64,000 nucleotides of DNA, taken from contig LNGK01000005.1 in assembly GCA_001510575.1 (NCBI GenBank), forward strand, positions 3,286,574 through 3,350,573, read 5' to 3'. The translations under genes and the position numbers were made by a program. The notes under the pieces are model-generated. The model searched no databases. It saw only the letters and a list, made by a program, of their open reading frames with translations, and was not told the origin of the DNA. Source of the stretch: Knoxdaviesia capensis (lineage: Eukaryota; Ascomycota; Sordariomycetes; Microascales; Gondwanamycetaceae). Shown here piece after piece: positions 1-13,700 of the stretch (the first letter of the stretch is position 1; each line of letters begins with the position of its first letter).

Positions 1-1488
1 CCCACTCACACGTATATCTTTCCCAGCAGTGCTTTGGGCGGGAGGGCAGCGGTACTACGCCCATATCCACGGGTGCGGTATACTGTATATGAAACAGCGT
101 ATGCCGTTACTCTGATGTCATGCTAATAGACGTCACTGCAGAGATTGTTATCCGCAGTTAGGGTTAGGGCCCACGATGTCCATATCCGGAAGCTTATACC
201 ATTACCTGTAAAAGGTTCAGGCAGAATCACCTCTCCACACATCAGCCAACCAATTGCACCCAAGGTGGATGCTCCCACGAACAAAAAAGAAGCTCAAAAC
301 TCCAAAAAGGAAAAGAGAAAAAAAACATACAACACCGAGGATTCCCCAGTGGTCACCCACCTGAGTACTAGTTCGGCCCTTTGCGGCTTATCTATGGGGG
401 AGCGGACGGGACCCCGAGTTTTCCACAAGGTATGGTCGTATGTGAAAGAGGTACGCCTCAGATCGAGATATAACTTGTCCTGTGGGTGCCGTTTGCCGCT
501 CCACCACGACACTGCTTGGATACATCCGCGAACAGGGACATTAAAACGCCGGAGCGCCCTTGGCCCTTCACAGGAGACACCGCTGAGCGTTGAATTCGGC
601 AACGTCGGATTGATGCTATCCTATAGTAGTCGACAGGTGGCTGCATGTCTCCCCTGGCTGAAGAGCAGATGTCCCATCCTACTGACAATATCGGCCCGGC
701 GATCACATCCATCGCTCACGAATGGAACCAGGGAGAACACGAACCTTGTGAACCGATCGGGAAAAGGAAGACTGTAGATGTGTGTACATAAGCAAGTCGC
801 TATTAAGCTGGACCGAGAAAGAAAGGATAAAAAAACAAAAACTGAACACACGGGAGGAAATCCAAGAAAGACAGATGTGAATGGAGGGGGATATAGACAC
901 CAAGTTCCTCCGGAGCCTCAGAAAGAAACAAGATAAGAGAAACACACGAGAAGAAAACCAATTGAGGGGAGCAGACCAAACACAAACTTCCTGCCAGTGC
1001 AAAGTGGGTAAACTGATGGACATGAGACAAAAATGGGCGAACACCTAACAACAGAAACCAGACGAGAGAAAGATCCCATATAACCGAGGCATTAGAAAAA
1101 GAAGGGAGACAAAAGAGAAAAAAAAACACCGATCATAGCCACCAGAGACGAGACTGAAACGAATAACGTGAGTAAGGATAGTAACCGAACCAGATGAGTA
1201 ACGAAAAGCAGAGCCCCCAGGTTTAAAGAAAACAGACAGTAAAAAGAAAATCTTCCAGCTCCGATATGAAAATAGCAAGAAAAACACGAACAGGTCGAGC
1301 ACTCAAGACATGTAGCATGGTGGTAGTGTTTATAGCCACAGAGATACCAGGTGGGTATCACATCCTAGAGAAATAGGGTTGAACATAGACAAAGGCAACA
1401 ATTGCATACAACGGAAAGAGAGAGGGAGAAAACGGGGACGAGAAACAGCGAGAGAGAGAAGAGAGAGCGGACTTTAGGCTGTAGCCAG
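1..1488. other. Gene-poor left flank
   Basis: No ORF here resembles a protein I recognise. The longest open frames are short, of odd composition and without plausible splice partners. From about 780 to 1480 the plus strand is strongly purine-rich (runs of aga, gaaa), so the minus strand is pyrimidine-rich. In this window that signature usually lies upstream of or just after minus-strand genes. It could be the velB 3' region or the leader of a gene beyond the left edge. Confidence 0.6.
158..169 (+). repeat. Two tandem TTAGGG units
   Basis: Two perfect copies of the vertebrate/filamentous-fungal telomere hexamer stand in tandem. Two units are far too few for a telomere and the flanks are not subtelomeric in appearance. 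It is more likely an interstitial telobox of the kind that recurs across the window. Confidence 0.6.
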
Positions 1489-3510
1489 CTAGTAATCGTC
1501 GTCTCCGTCTCCATTCTTATCACCACCTCCCTCCTTGCGGATGGGAATCTTAATTCCTTGGGTGGCAAAGCACTTCGACAACGCCGTGCTCTCGCACACA
1601 CCGGGGAACTTCTTCGCCGAGAACACGGTGAACGGCTCGCTGAAGCACGATGCCAGCACCGGCACGGCTCCTTGGTTGACTGTGAGGCCGCTCGGCGAGC
1701 TCTCGCCGGCGATGTTGACCACTGTGAACTTCAACCTAGAGGGGAGGAACAATTATGGGCCTTGTTAGTCGAAGACTTATGAAACGTGATTCAAGTGAAG
1801 AAACTGCCAGAGGGATGCATCTAATGATAAAAGGGCTATAACATACCGGAAGTTGCCTTCTGTGCGCACACTCAGGTCGTGCAGGATGAACCACACGCCG
1901 ACCTTGTCCTCGGTATCGGTAAGGCGTTGGGCACTAACCACCGACTGGCCGACGAGGTTGCGGGTGAACATGCCCTGCGGCCCGGAGTTGTTCATCGAGA
2001 GGCGCATGCCACCCTCGGGAGGACCGCTGTAAGGCGAGGTGGCGGATCCGGCGGGGCCACCATACGAGGGAACGCCGGCCGGAGACTGCATGCTGCCCGG
2101 GGCGTTGGGCGGAAGCATCTGGCGGTACTCGTTGGGGTAATACGTGTTGGCGGGTTGGTAGCTGTTGTGCCCCATATATTGGGGAGGAGGAGGGGCTATG
2201 TGCGGAATCATGAGTGTGTTAGTTCATTATGATCGAGTGGGCGAGCCTGGCCGGTGACATCATAGCATCTGTGGACGCAGCGATGGCGATAGCATAACCC
2301 CTATGGAATCACGGAGCACCTCGAACTTACGTTGGCCATAACCTGACTGCATAGAGTACCCCGACAATCCACCCCCGTATCCCATTTGCGACGGCGGGTA
2401 CATCGGGGACCTCGACGGCTGATGTATTTGGGAGTAGTTCGGCGATGTATCCTGGATGCTGGCGAAGCTGGCGGTGGTGGTGGACGAGATGCTAGGGTTG
2501 CCGGACGAGTGCCGCACGATGTCGAGTTCGCGGGATCCGTCTTCCGACCACAGCGACACATGGCAGACGAAGCAGAGGTACGGGATGTCGCTGTAAAGAA
2601 GGCACATGTCAGCCGGGATGAGCTCTCAGAATATATGACATAGAACGTAAAGAGCGGTGCTTGCGCTTGAGACGCAAGGAGGAAGAGATGCCGACATACT
2701 TATCATTTGTGGGCTTTCCATCTTCGTCATCGGTGACAATCAATCGGACACACGGAGGTGGAGTGATGGGACGACGGTCCTGTTAAGTAGTGGATATTTC
2801 ATGTTAGAGAAAGGCACATGCCCGAATATTGCTGTGCGTGTGTGCGCAAGGCGTTCAACCGACAACCAGGAAACGAGGACCGTAGAGTGGGAGGAACGCT
2901 TTGTTGCACGGCGTGAGCTGCGCCAGTCGATGGAGGATGAGCGTACCTTATCACCAAACCCGCACATCCGAGCTCTCTTGGGCTGTTGTACAACCGACAG
3001 TCTGAAACCGCCAGACATCGCGATTGCGTGCTGTTAGCATTCAAATCCATGATCTGGGGGGAACAGCATATATAAATTGACAGGGAGACGAGAATGCCTC
3101 CGAGAGAACCCCGCAGAGCCAGATATTCAGACCAAACCGGAAGTTGAAGCGCAATGGTTCAGGCTTTGACGTGTGGGATGCTGGGCGGCGGAGCTTGCGC
3201 CAAGCGAAGGAGGAAGAAAAAAATAGCACACGGGCGAAGATATGTGTGTGTGTGTGTGAGCGTACCTGTATCTGCGGCCCTGATAACTTTTGGAAAGTTC
3301 CTGCATAATCTCAACAGCTGACGATATGGGCGCGGTCATGGTCATATGCTCGCCATTTGACGGCATAGAGCCCTGCACGGGATAATATGGCATAGGCGGC
3401 AGGCGTTGGAGCTGGCCATGGTGGACAGAGTGTCCAGCTGGCGGCAGCTGGTTCGGAGAATGGGATGTCGCGTAGCCCGGAGGCGCGGTCGCGGTTTCTG
3501 CGGCGTTCAT
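1489..3510 (-). CDS. velB: Velvet-family developmental regulator VelB
   Basis: VelB is a velvet-domain protein. In filamentous ascomycetes it heterodimerises with VeA or VosA and acts in the nucleus to couple light, sporulation and secondary metabolism. Six exons fit (minus strand): 3510-3266, 3001-2947, 2779-2700, 2590-2331, 2195-1847 and 1735-1489, giving 411 residues. All introns are GT-AG and keep frame. The diagnostic velvet motifs are visible: VVQQPKRARMCGFGDK joined across an intron to DRRPITPPPC, then LWSEDGSRELDIVRHSS, RLTDTEDKVGVWFILHDLSVRTEG and, at the end, KKFPGVCESTALSKCFATQGIKIPIRK. A Pro/Gly/Tyr/Ser-rich disordered stretch of roughly 100 residues splits the velvet domain. That split is typical of VelB and distinguishes it from VeA, VosA and VelC. 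The C-terminus is a short Asp/Gly-rich tail. Intron 1 contains a CA/GT microsatellite. The ATG at 3510 is the first in frame with the velvet exons. VelB assignment is secure; exact splice sites are likely but unproven. Confidence 0.95.
3243..3258 (+). repeat. (GT)n microsatellite in velB intron 1
   Basis: About eight uninterrupted GT dinucleotides lie just inside the first velB intron, downstream of the donor on the transcribed strand. The array is length-variable by nature and would be a convenient marker; no function is implied. Confidence 0.85.
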
Positions 3511-4740
3511 GGCTGCAACTAGGGCGGGGGGAGGAAGGAGCGTGCCGACACGGCTATCGTGGCAGGAGCGAAACCAATAGGTGGATGACTCAGAAAGTGG
3601 TCGAAGAAGGATCGGAGAAGAAAAAATAGGAAGATAAAAGATGGCGAGAAAGAGAGAAAGAGAGAAGAAGAGAAAAGCAAGGTTCGAGGTCGGACGGGCG
3701 ATTACTGAGGGGGGAGGAATTGGAATCGCAAAGCAAAAAAAACCTGTATGACGATGCAGAGCAGAGCGACAAATGAGGACCCACGGAAGAGCTGGCTCTT
3801 TTTGTTCCTCTCCGGCTGCTGCAGCTTACTTTAGTAGGCAACTTAGGTGAGTGGGGAATGCGACGTAGCGACCAGCGCTTGGGAGACTTTGCATCTAAAA
3901 AGGCGCAAAAGGGAAAATCGGGACGCGCGGAATGGCAAGTGGCTGCTCGGATGTGTACGGAGGCAAAGGAGAAAAAAAGCCAATGGGGGAAAGGCGTGCA
4001 GAGAGAGCTGCGATTTTATACGAAGGTTGAGAGGATGCGCGCTTCGAACACGAAATAGGTCAAAACAGGTCCCAAGTCGGAACAAGTTGGTACGCGGAGA
4101 GAAAGACCCGGGAATCTGGGAAAGAGACGAAGAAAGGGAGCGCCAAAGAGGAAGCAGAAAAAAAGAAGAAACGGCACGATTCGACGGGCTACCTCAATTG
4201 GAGGAACGAATATTCGGTAACGGTTGAAGAAACTGGGGAGTCTGTCGGGACAAAAGGAATTGGCGAAGAGGGAGAAAATAAAGAAAAAGGAAAAGGAAAA
4301 AAGCCGCCCTCGTGGATGCAAGACACAACCCGCCCAAAAGCCGGGGAGACAAAGGGACAATGGACAGCAGCCAGGGAGAGAGCGAGAAGATATTCTTCCG
4401 GGGTCGGAATGTTTGGTATTTAGTAAAAAAAGATGACGATGGTTGAAGGAAAAAGAATGAGACGGGAATGGAGAATGAAGAAAAGGAAGCCCAGAGAACT
4501 GGATTATTCAGAAGGATAAAGGGCAGTCTACTTCAGCTTCGAGATTCGTCCTTGGACGGAAAGAGTTGGATCGATGGATGAAGAAGGCGAAGAACAAGAT
4601 CAAGAGAAGGGGGGAAGGTGTGAAAGAAGAGAAAGAAGACAAGGTTAGAATCTTGGAGCATATAAGGACAGGAAGTTTTTCAATTCTCGGTTTTGGCCGA
4701 TGAGGGACGGAGAAGGGCTGGGACCCAGGCCTTACTTATT
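3511..4740 (-). promoter_or_regulatory. Pyrimidine-rich upstream/leader region of velB
   Basis: On the velB coding strand this 1.2 kb is overwhelmingly C/T; on the plus strand it reads as repeated aga, gaa and gggaa blocks, densest at 3600-3680 and 4120-4640. Long CT-rich tracts upstream of start codons are a known feature of fungal promoters and leaders. The extent of the transcribed leader cannot be judged from sequence alone. Confidence 0.5.
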
Positions 4741-7700
4741 TGGCAAAAAATAAAAATAAAATAAAGATAAAACAGAGGAACTATATCGTGGTACACACTC
4801 TCCCAGGATATTTCTTCGTCCGTCTTCTTGTCCCCGAGTCGTCTGTCCTTGTCAATCTTTTGATCGTTGCGGTGTCCCTGCTAGGAGGGGAGAAGAAGAG
4901 GGTTGGGTCCGGGGCGGGGAGGGGTGCTACAAGCTGAGGTTATCTACAGTATTGAGCGGAGATTTTAGAGGCAAAAAAAAAAGGGAATGGGGGAAGGAAA
5001 TGGGGGGTGTGCTTTCCCTTCGAGGGAGGGGGTGAGGGCAGCCAAAGCAGAGAGAGAGAGATTCAATGGGGCGATTTGCCCTTCTTTCCAGGCTTTAGGG
5101 AACTAGCGACATCGCCCCTATAAAGCTGTCTCTTATATAGCACCTGCGCTGTGCTTGCTTGGCGCTAGGGGAGAAGCCTTCTTTGCTCCGTCAAGTCTAG
5201 CGCATGGCAGGTGCTGTCCTGCTGTCTGCCAGGGAAGGAACGGACTTCCTTTGACGGGCGGGAGGCTATGCGTAGTCAGCAGGACCGTCGCAGTCCTACA
5301 GTATAAGGACCCGTCACTCTGTTCGTATATTCACTGCGGACAGCTTCATGGCTGGTGATGATGATGAGAGAGTTCGGAGTGGAGGGTTGTGTGATACAAC
5401 TAGTGCACTGACATTTCATGCGGGATTGGGGGCTGCCCCCTCTTAATCCATCCGATGCACCCACCCAAACACACGAAATTGAAAAGGAAACTACTTTCGT
5501 TGAGCTTTTCAATTCAGTCCGATATTCCCTCCCGATACGATCGATGTTGATGGCCACACTAAACTCTTCTTAAGGTCCTCGACCACTCACTCCGAGTAGT
5601 CGAGTAGCAGAGAGCATAGGAGCCCAGTTTTCAGTTGGCCAACATTAGCTCACTGCCTGCACTGCTCCCTCTGGCTGGTCCCCTGTTCCATGTCTTCTCC
5701 CCACTGCTGACCCTTGAGCCATCTCTTGTGATGGACGGCCACCACTTGGCCATTGAGTAAATTATCTCAGGCCTTGATGTAATGTCGTGTCATAAGTAAT
5801 AACGAGACCAGGAAGACTGATCTTCCTAGCCAGGAATGTGTCCCGTCTCTTGCCACTAGCCACTCACTGCCTATCAATATCGTGAGCTCATTTACTTTAC
5901 AGTGTGAGAAAGAGGCTGGCGGGAGGCCGGGTCCCCTTCCGATAGCCAGCCTTCAGTTGAGAAGGGTCTCAATTTCACCGTTTCCGAGAGACTCCATTTG
6001 CGTTTCGCCTGCTTGAACAAGAAATGTGCTGCTATCAGCGTGCTGTACCGAAGCGAGCCAGGCGGTCACCCGGAACACGAGTGGTCAACTTCAGTCTGGA
6101 CTGACTCATAATATCAACACTTTTTTGGTCACACTATTTCAGGACAAATGGCGATGGGTTGACAGAAGGTCAAGGCATGCATGCATGCATGGAGCAAATA
6201 AAAAGAAGATACAGCCTATGAAATAAACACCCTGTAATGTGCGTGGAGTGAGTGGGTCGACGTAGCGAGGCGAGGGCCTAGCGAAAAGATAGAGAGAGAG
6301 AGGGGGGAGAGAAAAATCGGAGGGCTGAAGGGCCGGACGGGACACAAGCAAGATGTTGAAAATAGATACTGTAGTTGTGCACACGGGTAGTATATGAGGC
6401 CGGTCCAGGCTGGGACACGGCACACGCAGTAGACCGCATCGAGCTAAACGAAACGGCTGGAAGGCATAATCATTTCAAACCCTGGAGAAGCAGTATGCAT
6501 GTCCAATTATGACCTTGGACATAAAGGACACCGCATATACCGTGAAATGCTGTGTTAGATGTCGTATTGCCGTACTGTGAGCACATTCTGAGATGATGCG
6601 CATATGGACGGACAACACCTCAGTCAAAGGCAAATGGAGTGGTGAGCGGTAGTAATATGTGACATGAGATATATGCAGCCTCCAAGACGAAGAAGCAGGA
6701 AAACAAATGTAAACTCGTCTGGTCATAGGTGCTATAACACAGCGACATATCGAAACCGCGGAGTTCTGGTGTTGTACGATGATAAGTCTGCTGAGTTGTA
6801 CTGTACAGTACATACTTACATACATAAGTGCACATTTGCACGAGTAGAATTCGAGTATGATACGATGCAGCAGCGACGCTCCTATATTGAACATCCCAGT
6901 GTCAGTGCGCAATATCTGGGAAGCAGGCGCAGTATGATATGTATGGACGAGGAGGTAGTGGCCAATCGTGTAAGTCTATCCTGCATCTAAATGCACATAC
7001 GACGAATCCGTGATTCAGTCTCCCGGGGCTGTGGCATCCATCGTGGGCACTGAGTACCACCATATTAAATGTCGTATACAGTTTAGCTGTCGAGCCAGGA
7101 CGAAAGTGCTGCATAGCGTGGTAGCGGGTGTGTGGATCGAAGTGGCCTAGGCACTGTGAGAAAGAAGAGAAAGCTGGTTAGTTGGTCTCAGTGGAAGTGT
7201 CCGAAGATGTCGTCGCCCTCTCTCTTCCCAGCTGCACTGCACCACGATAGGGGATATAATGCCAGACTTGAGGAATTTCTTTTTTAATTTGAAACCCCTC
7301 CCCCCCCCCTTCCCCTAAAAAAACAGCTATGGTTGGGTCAAAGGCGGGACAGAGAGTGAAATCACGATGGCGAGGGGCGAAAATGTGATAGACAGAGGTA
7401 GCCCAGTCCCGGTGGTCAGCTCGGGAATGGCACTGCTGGTCTGATGCCCGGATATATTTTCTAACTAGTGGGCTATGTCCATGTCCCTCTGTTGGACTGA
7501 GGTTGAAAAAAGCAACATGAGTTGTTGGTGCCCACGAAGAAGGGGCATGGTTGTTAAACATTCAACTTACCTAGAGCAGGCAGAATGAGACATTATTAAT
7601 GCAAGTGCAGATGTCGCTCTGATGGGGCGTTGGAACCCGGTTTCTTTCGAACTGTCAAAACGGGAACATGCACCAGCCAGTCGCTGTTTTGTTTCTTCGG

Positions 7701-10700
7701 GCTCGCGTCTTTTTCCTAGTTGAGCAGCCGAGTCTTGGGCTGGATTGGGTTGGCATTTGGAGTCGCACGGGGAGGGGGATAAAGACTCCCGGCTCCGTCC
7801 TTTTTTTCTTCTTCTTTTGTTTTAATTTTTTTTTTATCAAAGACGAAAATATTTAGAACGCAAGATAACGCAGGGGCCCCCGAAAAACACCAGGTCGGGC
7901 AGGGAGGAAAAAAGAAGCTGGCGGTCTGTGTGCCGTTAAAAAAAAATGAGGTTGCGAGGTCTATTCTGGTGATGTTTCGGCGAGGCGAGGAAGACAAAGT
8001 GGGATGAGATAGTGGTCGGGGGGCGGATTTTGTCATATCAACTTAACAAGCCTGGCAGACCTTACAGAAGGAAGGAGACCAGGCCACCTTCCTCAGATGC
8101 CCGATATACAGTATCTCTGTGGCTAAGGCAGAAGCCGGGCATTTCCAGCACTTCTTGCCTCCCCAGAAGTACGTTCCAGTTCCGAATACATAGTCAGCAA
8201 AACTGCCGACAGGAGAGGGATTTCCCCAGGCAGCAGCAAGGAAGGTGGGCTTGATCGCTTTTGTATCGGCATCTTCAAATGCTACACTTGCCCGCCCGGT
8301 TGGCTGAGATGTTCGGTATAGAGAGCGCGGATATGGAGAAGGGGAGCTACCAGAAAGTGACAAAGTCTGGGAGACAGGGCAGAGAAGGAAGGCAGTGAAG
8401 GGAAAGTCAGGAACCATCAGGGGCGGGCGGTTTAAGCTGTCCGTTGCACACTAGAGCCAGGCTCTGGTGCTACTGCTACAGTCACAGCTGACAAACCAGT
8501 GCAGGTTGCTTCCTTCCGTCTTTTCAGTTTAGATGTGGAGGGTGGAAAGGAAATGTCGACGACAGCCGTACATAAGAATCGCCAAAAAGGGCAATTCCCA
8601 CCGGGACGGAAAGCATGAAAAGCCATCAAACGCCAACACCGCTCCATAATTCAAGCAAGCACCAGACGCGATAAAACCGCAAGAGCAGGTACGCTAGAAC
8701 GAGATAGCATAACTAGCCTAAGCAGGTGGACTTTCTGTCACACAGAGGCTGCAAGCTTGGATGCCGAGCAGGGAAGGAGCAGGTAACTGAGCTCTTTCAT
8801 CGCTCTGACTTCGCCACAGCACACAGTGGAAGGAAGGGGCCATCATCCAATGCATGTATGCACTCATTTCACAGGGAAGGAGTGACCGGAATAATGAAAC
8901 CATGCTCTTTCCACTTATACTATACAACTTGGTCTAGATCAGGGCTTCAAACCTCGTTTCACATGTCTAAAATTCTGCTCACATTTCATCTTCTCGATAT
9001 CCATATATCTTGTCTCTCTGTGCCTCTCAACAGGGAACACATCTGCACGAAGCGAGGAGTAAAAAAGACCCCTGGCCCGATACCTTCGAAGCTGGGCGAG
9101 TTTTCACCTGCTCCTCACCCACGACAAAGTCTCTTACCAGCTCCTCGTTCAGTCGAATCGGAGATGTTTTCCAAAAGCGAAATGGACTTCGGCTTTCTTG
9201 CTTGCTATTTGTTTTCCTGTTATGACACAATCACGCAACGCCCACAGCGAACAAAATTATTCTCCGGATTTGTCTCAACAGACCAGAAATGCTCCCCCAC
9301 TGGCATGCATAATGCCCACACCCCCCACCAAAGCTTCCAAGATGCACGCCCCCATTGAAATTTTTGAACTTCGCTTTTTTGTCCGGGCCCCACCTTGTGA
9401 TCTCAGCCATTTAAACGAACTTCGCCTTGTTGAACATGTTGGCATTGGTCTATACAACGACCTAATACTCGTAGTAGTCCTATGTTCGGCTTCATGGAAA
9501 CCAATAGTACCCAACGTCCGGCATATGCTACTGCTTCTAAGTCTCCCGCTACGAAACTTCGCTTGCCCGGTATCTCCAGCATTAGTCGGCTTTCCCCTCT
9601 CCAGCCCTGCGGCCCTTCGATTCCAGCGACTCGAGCTTAACCGGCCGCGCGGGCAGAACCAGGAAAGTCGAGATCAAGTGTCTCGCGTTCGCAGCTGAAG
9701 CAGACAGTCTAAATAGCAAGACATCTTATCGAGCTATACCGAGTGGAGAAAAGCGTGTGTCCATGTGGGTGTGTGTGGGTGTGTGAAGGACGAAGCACCC
9801 TGAGACATGTGCATTCCATGCTAGGTGCATGCCAACCAGCGGTGATCCCGACTTTCGTCTTTTTCAGCAAACAAAGAGAAATTCCCCGTCAAACCAAGTC
9901 GCAAGCAAGGGATACCGCCCCAATCACCAGGTCCTTGGGAACGAAAAAGGACCAAAACAGAAAATCCGCGACAGTGGCCTCGGTTCGACCGGAGCCTAGA
10001 CCAAATCAGCATTTCGCCGATACGAAGGTTCTTCCCAACTCGGCTGGTCATTGGCTAGGCGTGATTGTCTCTTCACAGGGCCTCAATCTGGGCAAAGCAG
10101 GTTACGGGGTATGTGCAGCGAGGCAATCATCGGGGGGCGCAACACTGTCCATGTGAACGAGGAGTTCTGAGGAGGCGTAAGACGGAGACTAACTAGCTTT
10201 CATGTGTGTGAGCAACAGATCCTGCTGATTGTGATGGGGTTTAGGCGCACTGTTATCGGAAATGTTCGCCTTGCATGAGGTCACACATCTGACTGTTTCG
10301 CTCTCCATCGTAGGACGGAACACCGCATACAGAGGCATATCACGAAAGCCCCTTTTCGACCCCCCTCGATGTTTAGATCCCGTCCCGGTATCTCCCACAG
10401 AACGCGCCTGCTTCCCGTCGTTTGCATGAATGAACACAACAAATCGGATGGATGCAAGTTTGCCCGCAAAGCAGCCACGACGATACGATATATGCCGCGG
10501 ATATGGCAAGCCGCCGGCTTTGGTGCACCCACGCACCACTCAGTCCGTCTGAGTGGGAGAAGTCCCAGAGTCTGGAGTCTGACAAGCAGGTGCTGTGCCG
10601 CTGTGCCACCCACACCCACGTCAAGAAAGAAAAGGGTTTTGTTTATTGGTGTGGTGCACGTCCTTTAGGCAAACGGCGTTGCAGTGTCGGGCGGCCAGCG

Positions 10701-13700
10701 AAGCGAAATCTACGACGTTGAACGTGCGAGCTAGAGGCAGAAAGACGTGAAAGACCGCATATGAGGGCATATACGACCGGAAAAGCAGATAACCCAGCCA
10801 TCCAACCAACGGGCGCTCCTTCGGCAGATCGAAGGTGGGGGAGAGGATGGAGGCTAGATCCCAGCAGGACCACGCCACTGACGGGCTTCTCGAGACGCTT
10901 TTGGAGTGATTTTTGCAATGGGCGGCGGTGGCATTTGCATTGACCAACCGCCCTTCTGCACTATCCTCTTAGGTTGTGTGGCACGGGCAAGCAAGTGCAC
11001 ACAAGCTCACTCGTTTGACAGGCCGGGTTCCAGCCCCAACATCTCAAGAGACGTTAGCACATGCGGGCTCGTGCCATTAGGGTTACCAACCCTGAAACAA
11101 GCATTCGGTTCCCAACACACGAGCTTCCCACTATCACAGCGTTGGGATTGTGGGCTGTTGGGACACTGAGGACGGCGCCAACGAGGTTCCGTGCCGTACC
11201 GTACGAAGGAAGACGAAAAAGCTCTCTGCAGCTACGAGGCTTGACGGGTTACACCACACCACACCAGCCGAATCGACTCTGCATCAAATGGGCTCAGTCT
11301 AGATCCTACTGCTGCCTCGCTCACTATTTTCGAGGGGTGTTGTGTGCAATATATGTACATGCACTGCAACCGTTTCAAAGGTGCATTGGCTTGCTACGTA
11401 CGCGTACATTAGCAGGTAGGTAGGCTTCCTTGTTTTTGGCTCTCTTGCATATATGCTCTCATATGTACATACATATATTTTGTGGGCCCCGGATCAGGAC
11501 TCAAACCGAGAGGGAAAAAGGCAAAGACAGAGGAGTCCTTGTGGGTGATTTTTCCTTTTCGCTGTATGCATGCTTTGCTGGGCGGGTTCGCCGGCAGCTT
11601 CCGGGAGGGTGCCGAGAGCAGGGCGGCGGAATGCATGGCTCTTGGTGGTCGCTCAGTACCCTGATCATGCTCCACACAACTGTTCATTTCTTTCGGCGTT
11701 TTGTCAGTGTGTTGGATGAGATGTCGTCGAACATACGTACCGCGCATATGTGTATGCAACAGCTCCCTCCCAGACGCACACCGCACGCACATAACCTAAC
11801 GCCGTCATCCCCACGCAACGCAGTCATCAGCAGAAGCTCGTTAACGATAGCTAGCGTAGGAAAGGAGTTTGGCTGAAAATAACCTCGAAGGATGCTATCA
11901 CTGGCCATTCTTCAGTTTGATATAGCGGAAGACTGGCCGGATTACCGCAAGAGACCCCCGATTCTGGACGGGTGAGTGGTAGCAGAAGCCAACACAAATC
12001 CTTTCTTATCCTTCTGAAAGTCGTTGGTAAGTCCATCCGCGTCCAATTATTGATACAGATTGAGAGAGCTCAAGGTCCACTCTGAACTAACACGCCGCAC
12101 CATGTAACGTGCAGCACGACTCAGAAGGAGCTTAAACCACCGAGTGCAACCGATGCAGCAATGATAGCGAGGTGTGTAGAGAGAGTTACAATGCGTTCTC
12201 AGAACTACAGCAGCAGCAATGAAAGCAAAGAAAGAGGCTGGCTGGCCTCATGCAGTGGGTGCAGAGACTTTACTCGTTTGGGTGCTTATGGGATCGAGCC
12301 CCTTCTGGAGGTGATACTCTCTCGCGTTCCTCAGTCCGTTAAGCACATCTTTATTTTTAGAATCGCTGGGAGCTTGTTGCCAGACGCGGCAGATACAGGA
12401 GGGTTGTGCGCTGTTTATGTACAGTAGATGCGTCCAACCCCACACGCCGTAGCTGCATATTCCTTTTTGGGTAGTTCTGGGGCCCTGGCGGCCTTCGCAC
12501 GCGGAGACTAACGGATATCCAAGATACTGTACAGAGCCCGGCCAGCGGGGGAACATTCCGTCTGGTCTTCTGAAACAAGCCAGACTTGGGTGGTTGTTGG
12601 GAGGAGGGGGGGTTTCTTTTTTCTTTTTTGGTGTGTCTTGTATCCTCTTTTCTAGAAGGTCAGCGAGGGCCAAACATGGGGGCTTTACCTACAGTAGAGC
12701 CCAACAACACGTCAGAGTCGGAAGGGAAACATAAAAAAACGGAACGAGGGAGAGAGAGAAAGCTTCGAAAGAACACTGGTGGAAGCGATTCGTTGCCGGG
12801 ATCCGGGCTTAGCGAGACAGACAGCCAGGGAAAGAAAAAAAAAAAAGGGCACACGAGTTCGATGGTGGCGATGATGATCCAGGGATTGCACATTAACATC
12901 AAATGAACATCAGACAGACGAAGAATGGGAAACAACGCATTGGAATTCTTCGGTCGGGTCAGGGATCAGAGAGGAGAGGGACGAAAAAACCCCCCCCCAA
13001 GGATGAAAAAGGGTTTTGGGGATGATCAGCGGCAATCAATCAACCAGAGGATTGAAATGCCTGGTCCAGGTTATCCGTCCGTCAGAGCAACAAGACCAGA
13101 CAAAAGAGAGAGAGAGAAGGAAAAAACATAGACCCCATCATCTTCAGCGTGATTGGACTATCTAGAACTGGGGAAGGGGGGGGGGAGAGAAAGAGAATAT
13201 GCAAAGCAGAGCTCCGTTACTTTTAATTACGGAGCCCTTCTCAAGGGTGTGCCCCCCTATGATTATATGTTTCTGCTGGACGCTCTTTTGGGTATTATTT
13301 CAGAGGCAATATAGCCCGGTTCTTTGCTGCGTGATGTGATTGAAACTCGACCTTTTCATCCCCTTCACCAGATACTAACTCCAAAGTGGCCCTGTTATGA
13401 GCGTAAAGGGGGGCTTTCTGTAGTCAACTCCTTCTGCTTAATAGTCCTTATATATACATATACGGAGTAGGAGACCTAGACGGAATGGAATATGGACGTA
13501 ACTGATGAGTCGTGTCTGGCGAGAGATAATTCTCCTCAACTAACGAGGGTCTGCCCGGGTGATCAGGTCCACAACCAAGGAATCACAACTGGGGCCGCAA
13601 AGTTACAGGAGTCTATTGAACAGTACTTAGTCAGTCTCCCCCCCTCTGCAAAGATGCAACGCGAAAAGAAAGGGCCGCACTCCCCGGTCGTCGAGGCTTG

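Noticed and set aside
145..777. 210-codon ORF at the left edge
   Set aside because: Random-looking composition with no conserved motif, and it overlaps open frames on the other strand.
8043..8417. Minus-strand ORF with CWKC and CKVC pairs, like a zinc ribbon
   Set aside because: Spacing fits no zinc-binding family, the remainder is unstructured and no supporting exon exists.
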